19,778 nt of DNA from an uncultured Caulobacter sp. (GCF_937900395.1 NZ_CALCDX010000224.1:1-19778), one strand, 5' to 3'. Positions 7,884 through 15,276 are shown, numbered from the stretch's first letter. Numbers and translations: made by a program. The notes: generated from the sequence alone by a model not told the origin.

Positions 7884-7982
7884 CTAGACCGTGATCCCCT
7901 CCGACGCGCACGCGTTCGCACCCTCGACCTGGCGGTCGAGCATGTTGAACGTGGGCAGGTAGGCTAGGGCTTTGTGCGCCAT
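7884..7982 (-). CDS. Candidate 32-residue small protein or leader peptide
   Basis: An ATG at 7982 preceded by an AGGAAGAGGACC purine-rich ribosome site opens a 32-codon frame ending in TAG. The protein begins MAHKALAYLPTFNMLDRQVE and ends EGITV. It has no signal peptide or membrane helix and one Cys. Nearly all codons end in G or C (exceptions AAA, CTA, GGT), as in the real genes here. A stable hairpin follows the stop at 7826-7855, and rtcB starts 122 nt downstream on the same strand. I do not recognise the family. It could be a free small protein, a regulatory leader for rtcB, or chance. Ribosome site, codon pattern and terminator together favour a real gene. Confidence 0.5.
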   Translation of the reverse strand: MAHKALAYLPTFNMLDRQVEGANACASEGITV

Positions 7983-8095
7983 GGTCCTCTTCCTTCGGGG
8001 GGCGAGCCAATACGCCGTTACGCGACTTCGCGCCAGACGGAGCGCGAAAGTTGTGGCCGATGTGTCTTTCGCGGCACAGATTCTTGTCCGGCGCC

Positions 8096-8107
8096 GCGGA
8101 TATCCGC
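8096..8107. repeat. 12-bp palindrome after the ABC-F gene
   Basis: GCGGATATCCGC is a perfect dyad ending 2 nt downstream of the ABC-F stop. A further inverted repeat, TTCGCGC (8027-8033) with GCGCGAA (8042-8048), lies between it and the mini-ORF. Either may help end ABC-F transcription; neither has a T-run. Confidence 0.35.
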
Positions 8108-8109
8108 TC

Positions 8110-9738
8110 CTAGCCCCCCGGATGCAGCCCCGGCGCTTCCTGGCCCGTGCGGGCGACGTATTCGGTGTAGCCGCCGCCGTACTGGTGCACGCCCTCGGGC
8201 GTCAGCTCCAGCACGCGGTTCGACAGGGCCGCCAGGAAGTGGCGGTCGTGCGAGACGAACAGCATGGTGCCCTCGAAGTCCGCCAGCGAGGCCACCAGCA
8301 TCTCCTTGGTCGCCATGTCGAGGTGGTTGGTCGGCTCGTCGAGCACGAGGAGATTGGGCGGGTCGAACAGCATCTTGGCCATGACCAGGCGGGCCTTCTC
8401 GCCCCCCGACAGCACCCGGCAGGGCTTTTCGACGTCGTCGCCCGAGAAGCCGAAGCAGCCGGCCAGGGTGCGCAGGGCGCCTTGGCCCGCCTGCGGGAAC
8501 GAGCGCTCCAGCGACTCGAAGATCGTCTCCTCGCCGTCCAGCAGGTCCATGGAGTGCTGGGCGAAGTAGCCCATCTTCACGCTGGCCCCGATGGCGACCT
8601 TGCCCTGGTCGGGCTCGGTGGCGCCGGCCACCAGCTTCAGCAGGGTCGACTTGCCCGCGCCGTTGGCGCCCAGCACGGCCCAGCGCTCCTTGCGGCGAAC
8701 CAGGAAGTCGAGGTCCTGGTAGATCGGCCGCTCGCCATAGCCCTTGTGGACGCCCTTCAGGCTGATCACGTCCTCGCCCGAGCGCGGGGGGCTCTGGAAT
8801 TCGAACTGCACCGTCTGGCGGCGACGCGGGGCCTCGACGCGCTCGATCTTGTCCAGCTTCTTGACCCGGCTCTGCACCTGGGCGGCGTGCGAGGCGCGGG
8901 CCTTGAACTTCTCGATGAACTTGATCTCTTTGGCCAGCATCGCCTGCTGGCGCTCGTACTGCGCCTGGCGCTGGGCCTCGCTGAGCGCCCGCTGCTGGTC
9001 GTAGAAATCAAGGTCGCCCGAGTAGGTGATCAGCTGGCCGGCGTCGATTTCGATCACCTTACCGATGATGCGGTTCATGAAGGCGCGGTCGTGCGAGGTC
9101 ATCAGCAGCGCGCCGTCGTAGTTCTTCAGGAAGGCTTCCAGCCAGATCAGGCTTTCCAGGTCCAGGTGGTTGCTGGGCTCGTCCAGCAGCATGGCGTCGG
9201 GACGCATCAAGAGGATGCGGGCCAGGGCCACGCGCATCTTCCAGCCGCCCGACAGCAGGCCGACGTCGCCGTCCATCCGCTCCTGGCTGAAGCTCAGGCC
9301 CGCCAGCACCTCGCGGGCGCGGGCCTCCAGCGCATAGCCGTCCAGCTCCTGGAAGCGCTCCAGCACCTCGCCATAGCGCTCCATGACCGCGTCCAGCTGG
9401 TCGGCCTGGTCCGGATCGACCATGGCCGCTTCCAGCGTCGCCATCTCCGCGGCCAGGGCGCTGACCGGGCCGACGCCGTCCATCACGGCGGCCACGGCGC
9501 TCTGGCCCGACATCTCGCCGACGTCCTGGCTGAAATAGCCGATCCGCGTGCCCGGATCGATCGAGACGATCCCGTCGTCGGGCTGCTCCTGCCCCGTGAT
9601 CATGCGGAACAGAGTCGTCTTGCCGGCGCCGTTCGGGCCGACCAGTCCGACCTTCTCACCCTTCTGGATGCCCATCGAGGCTTCGATGAACAGAATCTGG
9701 TGGCCGTTCTGCTTGGAGATGTTGTCGAGGCGGATCAT
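8110..9738 (-). CDS. ABC-F family ATPase (ribosome-associated type)
   Basis: 542 residues with two ABC ATPase domains in one chain and no membrane domain, the ABC-F layout. Domain 1: Walker A GPNGAGKT (34-41), signature LSGGW near 162, Walker B MLLDEPSNHLD (183-193). Domain 2: Walker A GANGAGKS (357-364), signature LSGGE (443-447), Walker B LVLDEPTNHLD (464-474). Both H-loops are present (TSHDR, VSHDR). The linker (about 245-320) is charged and helical with an Arg/Lys-rich end, as in the P-site-tRNA interaction region of EttA, Uup, YheS and YbiT. Bacterial members act on the ribosome at the E site. It lacks EttA-specific features I could verify, so the subgroup is left open. There is no Shine-Dalgarno before the ATG, and the neighbours do not point to resistance. 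Confidence 0.93.
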   Translation of the reverse strand: MIRLDNISKQNGHQILFIEASMGIQKGEKVGLVGPNGAGKTTLFRMITGQEQPDDGIVSIDPGTRIGYFSQDVGEMSGQSAVAAVMDGVGPVSALAAEMATLEAAMVDPDQADQLDAVMERYGEVLERFQELDGYALEARAREVLAGLSFSQERMDGDVGLLSGGWKMRVALARILLMRPDAMLLDEPSNHLDLESLIWLEAFLKNYDGALLMTSHDRAFMNRIIGKVIEIDAGQLITYSGDLDFYDQQRALSEAQRQAQYERQQAMLAKEIKFIEKFKARASHAAQVQSRVKKLDKIERVEAPRRRQTVQFEFQSPPRSGEDVISLKGVHKGYGERPIYQDLDFLVRRKERWAVLGANGAGKSTLLKLVAGATEPDQGKVAIGASVKMGYFAQHSMDLLDGEETIFESLERSFPQAGQGALRTLAGCFGFSGDDVEKPCRVLSGGEKARLVMAKMLFDPPNLLVLDEPTNHLDMATKEMLVASLADFEGTMLFVSHDRHFLAALSNRVLELTPEGVHQYGGGYTEYVARTGQEAPGLHPGG

Positions 9739-9800
9739 GGGCGGGCTGCTACCCCGGCTGGGCGCGGAACGCCAGTGTTAGAGCTGGCCGGCATTCGAAA

Positions 9801-9866
9801 TCCCTCTCTCATGGAGAGAGGGAGGGGCCCGTCCCGGCGAAGGCCGGGATGGGAGGGTGAGTGGGT
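9801..9866 (+). repeat. Palindromic intergenic repeat, outer left unit
   Basis: Hairpin 1 pairs CCCTCTCTC with GAGAGAGGG around ATG. Hairpin 2 pairs CCCGGC with GCCGGG, and a GAGGGTGAGTGGGT tail follows. The same unit occurs in inverted orientation at 10099-10152. AGGGCCTATC follows at 9867-9876. Confidence 0.8.
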
Positions 9867-9946
9867 AGGGCCTATCGGGGGCGAGCGCTGGGGCGGGAGG
9901 CGGACGTGTGGCGTCAGCTATGGGGGGAAGTCGGACAGGCCGCAGG

Positions 9947-9997
9947 CCCCCACCGGACCATGCTTCGCATGGTCGTCCGCCCCCATAGGGGGCAGAA
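9947..9997 (-). repeat. Palindromic intergenic repeat, inner left unit
   Basis: Read on the - strand: hairpin GCCCCCTATGGGGGC, then hairpin GACCATGC-GAA-GCATGGTC, then a GGTGGGGG tail. It has the same order of parts as the outer units but different stem sequences, and is inverted relative to 10009-10060. Confidence 0.7.
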
Positions 9998-10008
9998 GGT
10001 GCGCTCCC

Positions 10009-10060
10009 TTCTTCCCCCTCCGGGGGAGGAGCGCCGAAGGCGCGGAGGGGGCAGGTGGGT
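10009..10060 (+). repeat. Palindromic intergenic repeat, inner right unit
   Basis: Hairpin CCCCCTCCGGGGG, then hairpin GCGCC-GAA-GGCGC, then GGAGGGGGCAGGTGGGT. It pairs with the inner left unit to form an inverted couple nested inside the outer couple. Confidence 0.75.
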
Positions 10061-10098
10061 CGAAAGCCGCCGTTAGCTTCTTCTAGCCGGCGCAGAAA

Positions 10099-10152
10099 CC
10101 ACTCACCCTCCCAAGCTTCGCTTGGGCCCCTCCCTCTCTCTAAGAGAGAGGG
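10099..10152 (-). repeat. Palindromic repeat, outer right unit; likely aroB terminator
   Basis: Read on the - strand it begins 3 nt after the aroB stop with CCCTCTCTC-TTA-GAGAGAGGG (9-bp stem, 10132-10152), then GGCCCAAGC-GAA-GCTTGGG, then AGGGTGAGTGG. Its position suggests it also ends the aroKB transcript, though no T-run follows. Confidence 0.8.
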
Positions 10153-10155
10153 TTT

Positions 10156-11268
10156 CTAAACCGCCCCCTCGCTCAGCAGGAACGCCCGCAGCGCCTCGCG
10201 GTCTACGTCCTTGGCCACGAACGCGTCGCCGATGCCGCGCACGAGCACGAAGGTCAGCTTGCCGCCTTCGGCCTTCTTGTCCTGGCCGCAGTGGGCGACC
10301 AGGGCGTCGGCGTTGAAGGGCTCCTTGCGCACGTCGGCCAAGGTCGTCGGCAGGCCGGCGGCCTTGATCGCGGCTTCGGCGCGGGCGGCGTCCTGGCCCG
10401 AGCACAGGCCCTGGGCGGCCGAGAAGCGGAACGCTTGCGCCATGCCGACGCCGACGGCCTCGCCGTGCTTGAGCGCGTCGCCAAAGCCCATCTCGGCCTC
10501 GATCGCGTGGCCGAAGGTGTGGCCCAGGTTCAGCAGGGCGCGGCGGCCGGCTTCCTTCTCGTCCTCGGCGACGATCTCGGCCTTCATCTCGACCGAGCGG
10601 CCCACGGCGCGGACCAGGGCGTCGACGTCGCGGTCCAGCACCTTGGCGACGTTGGTCTCGAGCCACTCGAAGAAGGCGAAGTCGCCCAGCAGGCCGTACT
10701 TGATGATCTCGGCATAGCCGCAGGCCAGTTCGCGGGCGGGCAGGGTCGCCAGCACGTCGAGGTCGGCCAGAACCAGGCGCGGCTGGTGGAAGGCGCCGAT
10801 CAGGTTCTTGCCGCGCGGGGTGTCGATCGCGGTCTTGCCGCCGACCGAGCTGTCGACCTGGGCCAGCAGGGTGGTCGGGACCTGCACGAAGTCGATGCCG
10901 CGCTTGTAGATCGCCGCCGCGAAGCCGGCGAGGTCGCCGACGACGCCGCCGCCGAACGCCACGATCTGGTCGCCGCGCTCCAGGTTCAAAGCGAGCAGGC
11001 GGTCGGAAAGGTCGGCGAGGCCCTCGAAGCTCTTGCTCTCTTCGCCGGGTGGGATGGCGATGACATCGACCGCGACGCCGGCCTTTTCCAGCGAGGCGGC
11101 CAGGCGCTCGCCGTGGTGCTCGCCGACGATCGTGTCCGTGACAATGGCGACGCGCTTGCGCTTGCCCAGCACCGGCGCGATCCGCTCGCCCGCCCGGTCG
11201 ATCAGGCCCGGACCGATGACGACGTCATAGGCGCGCTCGCCCAGGCCCACGGGGACGGTGCGGATCAT
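10156..11268 (-). CDS. aroB: 3-dehydroquinate synthase
   Basis: Second step of the shikimate pathway: converts DAHP to 3-dehydroquinate using NAD+ and a divalent metal, in the cytoplasm. 370 residues, normal for AroB. Visible: the NAD-binding GGGVVGDLAGF segment (106-116), VPTTLLAQVDSSVGGKT (130-146), and metal ligands E187 (GYAEIIK), H250 (NLGHTFGH) and H268 (LKHGEAV). The frame stays open through the whole of aroK, but the start is ATG 11268: its first four bases, ATGA, contain the aroK stop, so aroB is translationally coupled to aroK. The C-terminal end abuts a palindromic repeat that probably serves as terminator. Confidence 0.97.
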   Translation of the reverse strand: MIRTVPVGLGERAYDVVIGPGLIDRAGERIAPVLGKRKRVAIVTDTIVGEHHGERLAASLEKAGVAVDVIAIPPGEESKSFEGLADLSDRLLALNLERGDQIVAFGGGVVGDLAGFAAAIYKRGIDFVQVPTTLLAQVDSSVGGKTAIDTPRGKNLIGAFHQPRLVLADLDVLATLPARELACGYAEIIKYGLLGDFAFFEWLETNVAKVLDRDVDALVRAVGRSVEMKAEIVAEDEKEAGRRALLNLGHTFGHAIEAEMGFGDALKHGEAVGVGMAQAFRFSAAQGLCSGQDAARAEAAIKAAGLPTTLADVRKEPFNADALVAHCGQDKKAEGGKLTFVLVRGIGDAFVAKDVDREALRAFLLSEGAV

Positions 11269-11840
11269 TCGGTGGGAACTCCTGGCGCCAGACGCTGGCG
11301 CAGCGCGGTCAGGATGGCGTCGACCGCCACCCCGTGCGGCGTGTCGCCGGTCTGGACGTGGACTTGCGCCTCGGCATAGGCGGGGTTGCGGACGCGGGCC
11401 AGCTCGGTCAGCACCGCCACCGGATCCTTGCCCTTCAGCAGGGGGCGGGTGTCCTTGCGCCCGACGCGGCGCGCCAGGAGCTCGATGTCGGCCTTCAGCC
11501 AGACCGAGATGGCCTTCTCGTTGATCAGGGCGCGGGTCTCGGCATTGACGAAGGCGCCGCCGCCGGTGGCCAGCACGTGTGGTGGCTCGTCCAGCAGCCG
11601 GGCGATCACCCGGCGCTCGCCGTCGCGGAAGGCGGCCTCGCCCAGCTCGGCGAAGATCTCCGAGATCGACCGACCGGCGGCGGCCTCGACCTCGTTGTCG
11701 GCGTCGCGGAAGGGCAGGTTCAGGGCCGTGGCCAGTCGGCGTCCCACGCTGGACTTGCCCACGCCCATCAGCCCGACCAGGACGATGGTCTTCTGGCGCA
11801 GCGGCGCCAGGTCGTCGGATGTAGCAGCGGACTCGGTCAT
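11265..11840 (-). CDS. aroK: Shikimate kinase
   Basis: Phosphorylates shikimate at the 3-OH with ATP, step five of the shikimate pathway. 191 residues. Visible: P-loop GLMGVGKSS (23-31), shikimate-binding D46/D48 in RDADNEVE, R72 in AFRDGE, the GGGAF motif (93-97), and lid arginine R132 in DTRPLL. There is an extra N-terminal tail of about 15 residues before the first strand. It is first gene of the aroK-aroB pair, overlapping aroB by 4 nt, and is divergent from the secreted-protein/xerD unit across 59 bp. No strong Shine-Dalgarno is present. The order aroK-aroB next to a divergent xerD is a common alphaproteobacterial arrangement. Confidence 0.96.
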   Translation of the reverse strand: MTESAATSDDLAPLRQKTIVLVGLMGVGKSSVGRRLATALNLPFRDADNEVEAAAGRSISEIFAELGEAAFRDGERRVIARLLDEPPHVLATGGGAFVNAETRALINEKAISVWLKADIELLARRVGRKDTRPLLKGKDPVAVLTELARVRNPAYAEAQVHVQTGDTPHGVAVDAILTALRQRLAPGVPTE

Positions 11841-11899
11841 GATGCGGTCGCGGGTTTACACGAGGCTGGGCCAAAGCCCAAGTTTGCGAGAACCCCGTC

Positions 11900-13375
11900 A
11901 TGCGTCATAACCGCTCCATGATCTCGCCCCCGCGTTCCTCTCGCCTATTGATGCTGTCCAGCTCGCTCGTCCTGTCGCTTTCGGGAGCCGCGCGCGCCCA
12001 GGAAGAGGTCAAGGTCAAGACCCTGGCCGCGCCCGACTACTTCTCCGGCGCGGTCGCCGACACGGGCCTGCCGGGCGACCTCTGGAAGGAGACCGCCCCG
12101 GGGATCATGCGCGACGTGCTACCCAAGCTGGCGGGACCCAAGCCTTTGTCGCCCGCCTTCGCCAGCTTGGCGCGGCGGGCGCTGTCGACCGGATCGAACG
12201 GCCCGGCCGGAGTCGGCGACGACGTCGAGATGGGCGCGGCGCGGGGCCTGGCCTTGATCGCCCTGGGCGAGGCCAAGGGCGCGGACGCCATTCTCGACCG
12301 CGCCACCGGCGGCCCGGGCAGCTCGGCGATGTCGATGGCCCAGGCCGAAGCGGCCCTGATCAGCGGAAACGACGACAAGGCCTGCCAGGTCGAACAGGCC
12401 CTGACCGTCGATCGCGGCGCGGCCTACTGGCTGCGGCTGCGGGCCTTCTGCCAACTGAAGGCGGGCCAGACCGACGCCGCCCAACTGACCTTCCAGCTGG
12501 CGCAGCAGCAGACGAAAGACGCCGACTACGCCCGCCTGATGAGCGCGGCCCTGGCCGGGACGCCGCCCGGCGCGGCCAATCTGAAGAACGGGGTCAACTA
12601 CGCCCTGTCGCGACGGCTGAGCCAAGACGTCCAGTCCGCAGCCGCTCTGGCCTCCGCCTCGCCGGCTCTTAAGCCCGTGGCGGCGGCGCCGATGGCGCAG
12701 GCCGCCGATATCGGTCACGACCTGACCGCCGCCGAGGCCTCGGACCTGGCCTTCCTGCGCCAGGCCAAGACCTTGCCGGCCTTCCTCGAGGCCGCCCGCG
12801 CCGCGGCCCCCTCGATCGCGGCCCTGGCCACGGCCGGCGGGCCGCTTCAGGATCCGGTGCTGTTGGCCCGCGCCGCCGTGGCGGCGGGCGATGTCGCGAG
12901 CGCCCAGGCCATTCGGGGCCGCCTGACCCAGGACGTCATTCCCGGCGCGACCGCCACGGATCTCGCCATCCTCGACGCTCTGATCGCGGCCGGCTCGGGC
13001 AAGGTCGACAACCAGGTGCTCGCCAACCTCGTCAGCCGCGGCGCGACCGGCAAGCCCGCTCAAACCGCGGCCGTGCTGCTGTCCAGCCTGGGCGGGACGA
13101 TGGACGCCGACACGCGGACCCAGTTCGCGACCTTCGAACTTGGCAAACCGGCGGCCTCGGCCGCGCGGGTCCAGGTGCTGGAGGACGCCGCCGGGGCCAA
13201 GCGCAAGGGCGAGGCGGCGTTGCTGGCCCTGTCGCTGGCGCTGGACGCTGGCGCGAATGGCCCCGCGCCCGTCGACCGCGCCCGCATCGCCCACGCCCTG
13301 AACCGCGCCGGCCTGTCGGTGGACGCGCGGGTGGTGGTGGTCGAGGGCCTGCTCGGCCTCGCCTACGCCAAATGA
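11900..13375 (+). CDS. Secreted Ala-rich helical protein of unknown function
   Basis: 491 residues. It begins with a Sec signal peptide: basic start, hydrophobic core LLMLSSSLVLSLSG, and an ARA/QEE cleavage site after residue 33, so it is periplasmic or exported. The mature part is Ala/Leu-rich and helical with repeat-like hairpins (for example ALISGNDDKACQVEQ followed by YWLRLRAFCQLKAGQ), suggesting a TPR-like solenoid without a clear consensus. There are two Cys, both in that region. Start is either ATG 11900 or ATG 11918; neither has a good ribosome site, and the first gives a better n-region. It overlaps xerD by ATGA, so both are co-translated. The family is known to me only as a hypothetical protein in Caulobacter-like genomes; I assign no function. 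Confidence 0.85.
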   Translation: MRHNRSMISPPRSSRLLMLSSSLVLSLSGAARAQEEVKVKTLAAPDYFSGAVADTGLPGDLWKETAPGIMRDVLPKLAGPKPLSPAFASLARRALSTGSNGPAGVGDDVEMGAARGLALIALGEAKGADAILDRATGGPGSSAMSMAQAEAALISGNDDKACQVEQALTVDRGAAYWLRLRAFCQLKAGQTDAAQLTFQLAQQQTKDADYARLMSAALAGTPPGAANLKNGVNYALSRRLSQDVQSAAALASASPALKPVAAAPMAQAADIGHDLTAAEASDLAFLRQAKTLPAFLEAARAAAPSIAALATAGGPLQDPVLLARAAVAAGDVASAQAIRGRLTQDVIPGATATDLAILDALIAAGSGKVDNQVLANLVSRGATGKPAQTAAVLLSSLGGTMDADTRTQFATFELGKPAASAARVQVLEDAAGAKRKGEAALLALSLALDAGANGPAPVDRARIAHALNRAGLSVDARVVVVEGLLGLAYAK

Positions 13376-14292
13376 GCGCGACCGCGTCCGGCTGGGTCGA
13401 CGCGTTCCTGGAGATGATGGCCGTCGAGCGCGCGGCCGCCCGCAACACCCTGACCGCCTATGGCAAGGACCTGGAGGACGCCCGCGGCTTCCTGGGTCGC
13501 TCCGGGCGCGACCTCGACGACGCCGACGCCGAGGCCATCGAGGCCTATTTCCAGGACCTCGGCGCGCGGGGGATGTCGCCCGCCACCGCCGCCCGCCGCC
13601 GCTCGGCCGTGCGGCAGTTCTATCGCTTCGCCCTGGGCGAGGGCTGGCGGACCGACGATCCCTCCCGCCGCGTCGCCGCGCCGAAGGCCGGCCGGCCGCT
13701 GCCGAAGGTGCTGGAGCGCGAGGAGATCGAGCGCCTGCTGGCCGCCGCCACCGCCAAGGACAGCGCCCAGGGCCTGCGCCTGTCCTGCATCATCGAGCTG
13801 ATCTACGCCTCGGGCCTGCGGATTTCCGAGCTGCTGGCCCTGCCGCTGTCGGCCCTGGCCCGCGATCCGGCCTACCTGATCGTCAAGGGCAAGGGCGGCA
13901 AGGAACGGCTGGCCCCGCTGAACGACGCGGCCCGCGCGGCGGTGAAGGTCTATCTCGCGGGGCGTCCGGCTTTCCTGCCGAAGGGCGCGAAGGACAGCCC
14001 CTGGCTGTTCCCCTCGCGCGGCGGCTCAGGCCGGCTGACGGCGCGGCGGGTGGGGCAGCTGCTGGACGACGCGGCGATCGCCGCCGGGATCGACCGGGAG
14101 AAGGTTAGCCCTCACGTCCTGCGCCACGCCTTCGCCACGCACCTCTTGGAAGGCGGCGCGGACCTGCGGGTGATCCAGACCCTGTTGGGCCACGCCGACA
14201 TCGCCACGACGCAGATCTACACCCACGTCGCCGGCGAGCACCTGGCGCACGTCGTCCAGACCAAGCACCCGCTGGGACGGAAGAAGGGGTAG
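13372..14292 (+). CDS. xerD: Tyrosine recombinase XerD
   Basis: Site-specific recombinase acting with XerC at dif to resolve chromosome dimers. 306 residues, standard Xer size. The N-terminal SAM-like core-binding domain spans about 5-95, and the catalytic domain about 110-300 with all six active residues visible: R150 (SGLRISELL), K174 (KGKGGKER), H248 and R251 (PHVLRH), H274 (LLGHADI) and the nucleophile Y283 (TQIYTHV). XerD rather than XerC is chosen from the neighbouring aroKB, and the two are hard to tell apart by eye. The start overlaps the upstream stop (ATGA). No integrase-specific arm-binding domain or att-like repeats lie nearby, so it is a housekeeping recombinase, not a mobile-element one. 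Confidence 0.92.
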   Translation: MSATASGWVDAFLEMMAVERAAARNTLTAYGKDLEDARGFLGRSGRDLDDADAEAIEAYFQDLGARGMSPATAARRRSAVRQFYRFALGEGWRTDDPSRRVAAPKAGRPLPKVLEREEIERLLAAATAKDSAQGLRLSCIIELIYASGLRISELLALPLSALARDPAYLIVKGKGGKERLAPLNDAARAAVKVYLAGRPAFLPKGAKDSPWLFPSRGGSGRLTARRVGQLLDDAAIAAGIDREKVSPHVLRHAFATHLLEGGADLRVIQTLLGHADIATTQIYTHVAGEHLAHVVQTKHPLGRKKG

Positions 14293-14296
14293 GGCG

Positions 14297-14515
14297 TCAG
14301 GCCTCAGGCTTAGCGCGCGCCACGATCCCGCGCGCCAACAGAACACCGCCGACAACGGCCAGCGGAATGACGACCGCGCCGGCTTGCAGGAAGCCCTTCC
14401 AGACATCAGCGGGCAGTCCCAGCGCGGACTCGCTCCAACCGCGCCCGATCCGGCCGACGGCGGCGGTCGGCAACGCGACCAGAAGATAGAGGATCAGCCC
14501 TCTAGACTTGGCCAT
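14297..14515 (-). CDS. Small two-helix membrane protein
   Basis: 72 residues from ATG 14515 (MAKSRGLILYLLV), chosen because GGGACAGG lies just upstream. A longer in-frame start at 14551 would add 12 residues but has no ribosome site. Two hydrophobic helices: about 6-20 and 48-65 (GAVVIPLAVVGGVLLARGI), with a basic C-terminus. It overlaps the preceding membrane gene by 14 nt, so both are likely co-translated and may form a small complex. It is convergent with xerD, with only 4 bp between the stops. No family recognised. Confidence 0.65.
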   Translation of the reverse strand: MAKSRGLILYLLVALPTAAVGRIGRGWSESALGLPADVWKGFLQAGAVVIPLAVVGGVLLARGIVARAKPEA

Positions 14516-14774
14516 CGCCTGTCCCAGCCCGCGCTCGCTTTTGGGCCTCATATTCTTTGAGAAACAGCGTGACCAGAATTTCGATCAAGACCAGTCCAGG
14601 CAAGGCGCGCCCCAGACCGATGAAGAACTCTCCCACAGCGGCTTCTATAGGATCGGCGTTTGGCGCTCCGATCTTGGCAAGCAGTATGATGAGCAGGCCA
14701 AGAAAGGCGCTGAGAAGAAAGGATTTGATCCAATCGCCCGTCGTTCTCTTCAGCAGCCTGGATTTCAGCGGCAT
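14502..14774 (-). CDS. Small two-helix membrane protein, lower GC
   Basis: 90 residues from ATG 14774, with AAAGGTG about 7 nt upstream; an open extension to 14861 lacks support. The N-terminus is basic (MPLKSRLLKRTTGDW), with helices at about 17-35 (SFLLSAFLGLLIILLAK) and 48-68 (EFFIGLGRALPGLVLIEIL), and a charged tail. By my count bases 14581-14760 are 56% GC, against about 70% in xerD, which suggests recent acquisition or weak selection. A short dyad TTGAT-AG-ATCAA (14789-14800) lies in its leader. I do not recognise the family. Small overlapping membrane pairs can be toxin-, holin- or transport-related, but nothing here selects one. Confidence 0.7.
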   Translation of the reverse strand: MPLKSRLLKRTTGDWIKSFLLSAFLGLLIILLAKIGAPNADPIEAAVGEFFIGLGRALPGLVLIEILVTLFLKEYEAQKRARAGTGDGQV

Positions 14775-14841
14775 GGCGCACCTTTGCCTTGATAGATCAA
14801 AGTCTGCATCCCTGGCGCGAGCGTCGTCAAGGTCTCGCCCA

Positions 14842-14870
14842 TTGACCCGCCGCCCGCCCACCGCTTAGGA
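14842..14870 (+). promoter_or_regulatory. Candidate housekeeping promoter for the PhnA-like gene
   Basis: TTGACCC (14842-14848), 14-nt spacer, then GCTTAGGA (14863-14870). This resembles the Caulobacter sigma73 pattern TTGACGS-N10/14-GCTANAWC, with three mismatches in the -10 element. It lies 59 nt before the ATG at 14930. Confidence 0.4.
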
Positions 14871-14929
14871 AAGCCCCCACGAAATCTACGGGTTTGCCTC
14901 TCTGGCCGCCCCATCCTGAAAGGCCCGCC

Positions 14930-15151
14930 ATGTCGGACGAAACCCGCGACTCCAACGGCAATATCCTGGCCGACGGCGACACCGTCACCCTGATCAAGGA
15001 CCTGAAGGTCAAGGGCTCGGGCGGCGTGACCCTGAAGCGCGGCACCGTGGTCCGCAAGATCCGCCTGACGGGCGATCCCGAAGAGATCGAGGCCAATGTC
15101 GACAAGGTCCGCGGCCTGGTGCTGCGGACGGAGTTCGTGAAGAAGGCGTAG
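14930..15151 (+). CDS. PhnA/YjdM C-terminal domain protein
   Basis: 73 residues. The body (D-S-N-G-N-I-L-A-D-G-D-T-V-T, then LIKDLKVKGS, TVVRKIRLTG and EFVKKA) matches the C-terminal half of E. coli PhnA/YjdM almost motif for motif. The N-terminal zinc-ribbon with its Cys pairs, present in the roughly 111-residue E. coli protein, is absent, and there is no Cys at all. The start is ATG 14930 with GAAAGG 7-8 nt upstream; the open extension to 14894 is not convincing. Despite the name alkylphosphonate utilisation protein, a role in phosphonate use is not established, and no phn lyase genes are in the window. A PhnB-like gene lies convergent on the other side of a repeat. Confidence 0.88.
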   Translation: MSDETRDSNGNILADGDTVTLIKDLKVKGSGGVTLKRGTVVRKIRLTGDPEEIEANVDKVRGLVLRTEFVKKA

Positions 15152-15162
15152 GAGCGATTGAT

Positions 15163-15276
15163 CCTCCCCCGCGATGCGGGGGAGGTGGCCCAGAGGGCCG
15201 GAGGGGGCCAGCTGGGCCGATGCCGCGCTCGCCCCCTCAGTCACTTCGTGACAGCTCCCCCGCATCGCGGGGGAGC
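15163..15276. repeat. Palindromic intergenic repeat pair
   Basis: The left unit starts with a perfect 10-bp stem CCTCCCCCGC-GAT-GCGGGGGAGG (15163-15185), then GGCCC-AGA-GGGCC and GGAGGGGG. The right unit (about 15230-15276) is inverted: GCCCCCTCA, hairpin GTCAC-TTC-GTGAC, then CTCCCCCGC-ATC-GCGGGGGAG. It sits between two convergent genes and can serve as a terminator for both. The right unit recurs inverted at 19727-19778. Confidence 0.85.

Larger units (their letters stand above)
9739..10155. other. 417-bp gene-free stretch filled by palindromic repeats
   Basis: No credible gene lies here. It holds four palindromic units (two outer, two inner, listed separately), a 60-bp stretch before the ABC-F start that should contain its promoter (not recognised), and an unassigned GC-rich segment at 9867-9945. 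Confidence 0.8.

Noticed and set aside
7972..10086. 704-codon open frame on the + strand opposite the ABC-F gene
   Set aside because: It is a shadow of the GC-rich ABC-F gene and continues into palindromic repeats. The translation is low-complexity Arg/Ala/Gly/His and has no domain.
9801..10152. Possible CRISPR array or insertion sequence
   Set aside because: The units are inverted couples with variable stems and no regular spacers, no cas genes are present, and there is no transposase frame.
11269..11901. In-frame extension giving a 581-residue AroB fusion
   Set aside because: The extra part is aroK read in another frame. AroB begins at the ATGA overlap at 11268 with the normal family N-terminus.
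13372..14292. xerD as integrase of a genomic island
   Set aside because: It has housekeeping Xer length and neighbours, no tRNA end or att-like repeats, and no cargo genes.
14508..14792. 94-codon + strand frame in the lower-GC region
   Set aside because: It lies opposite the two membrane proteins, whose - strand translations show clear hydrophobic helices and ribosome sites.
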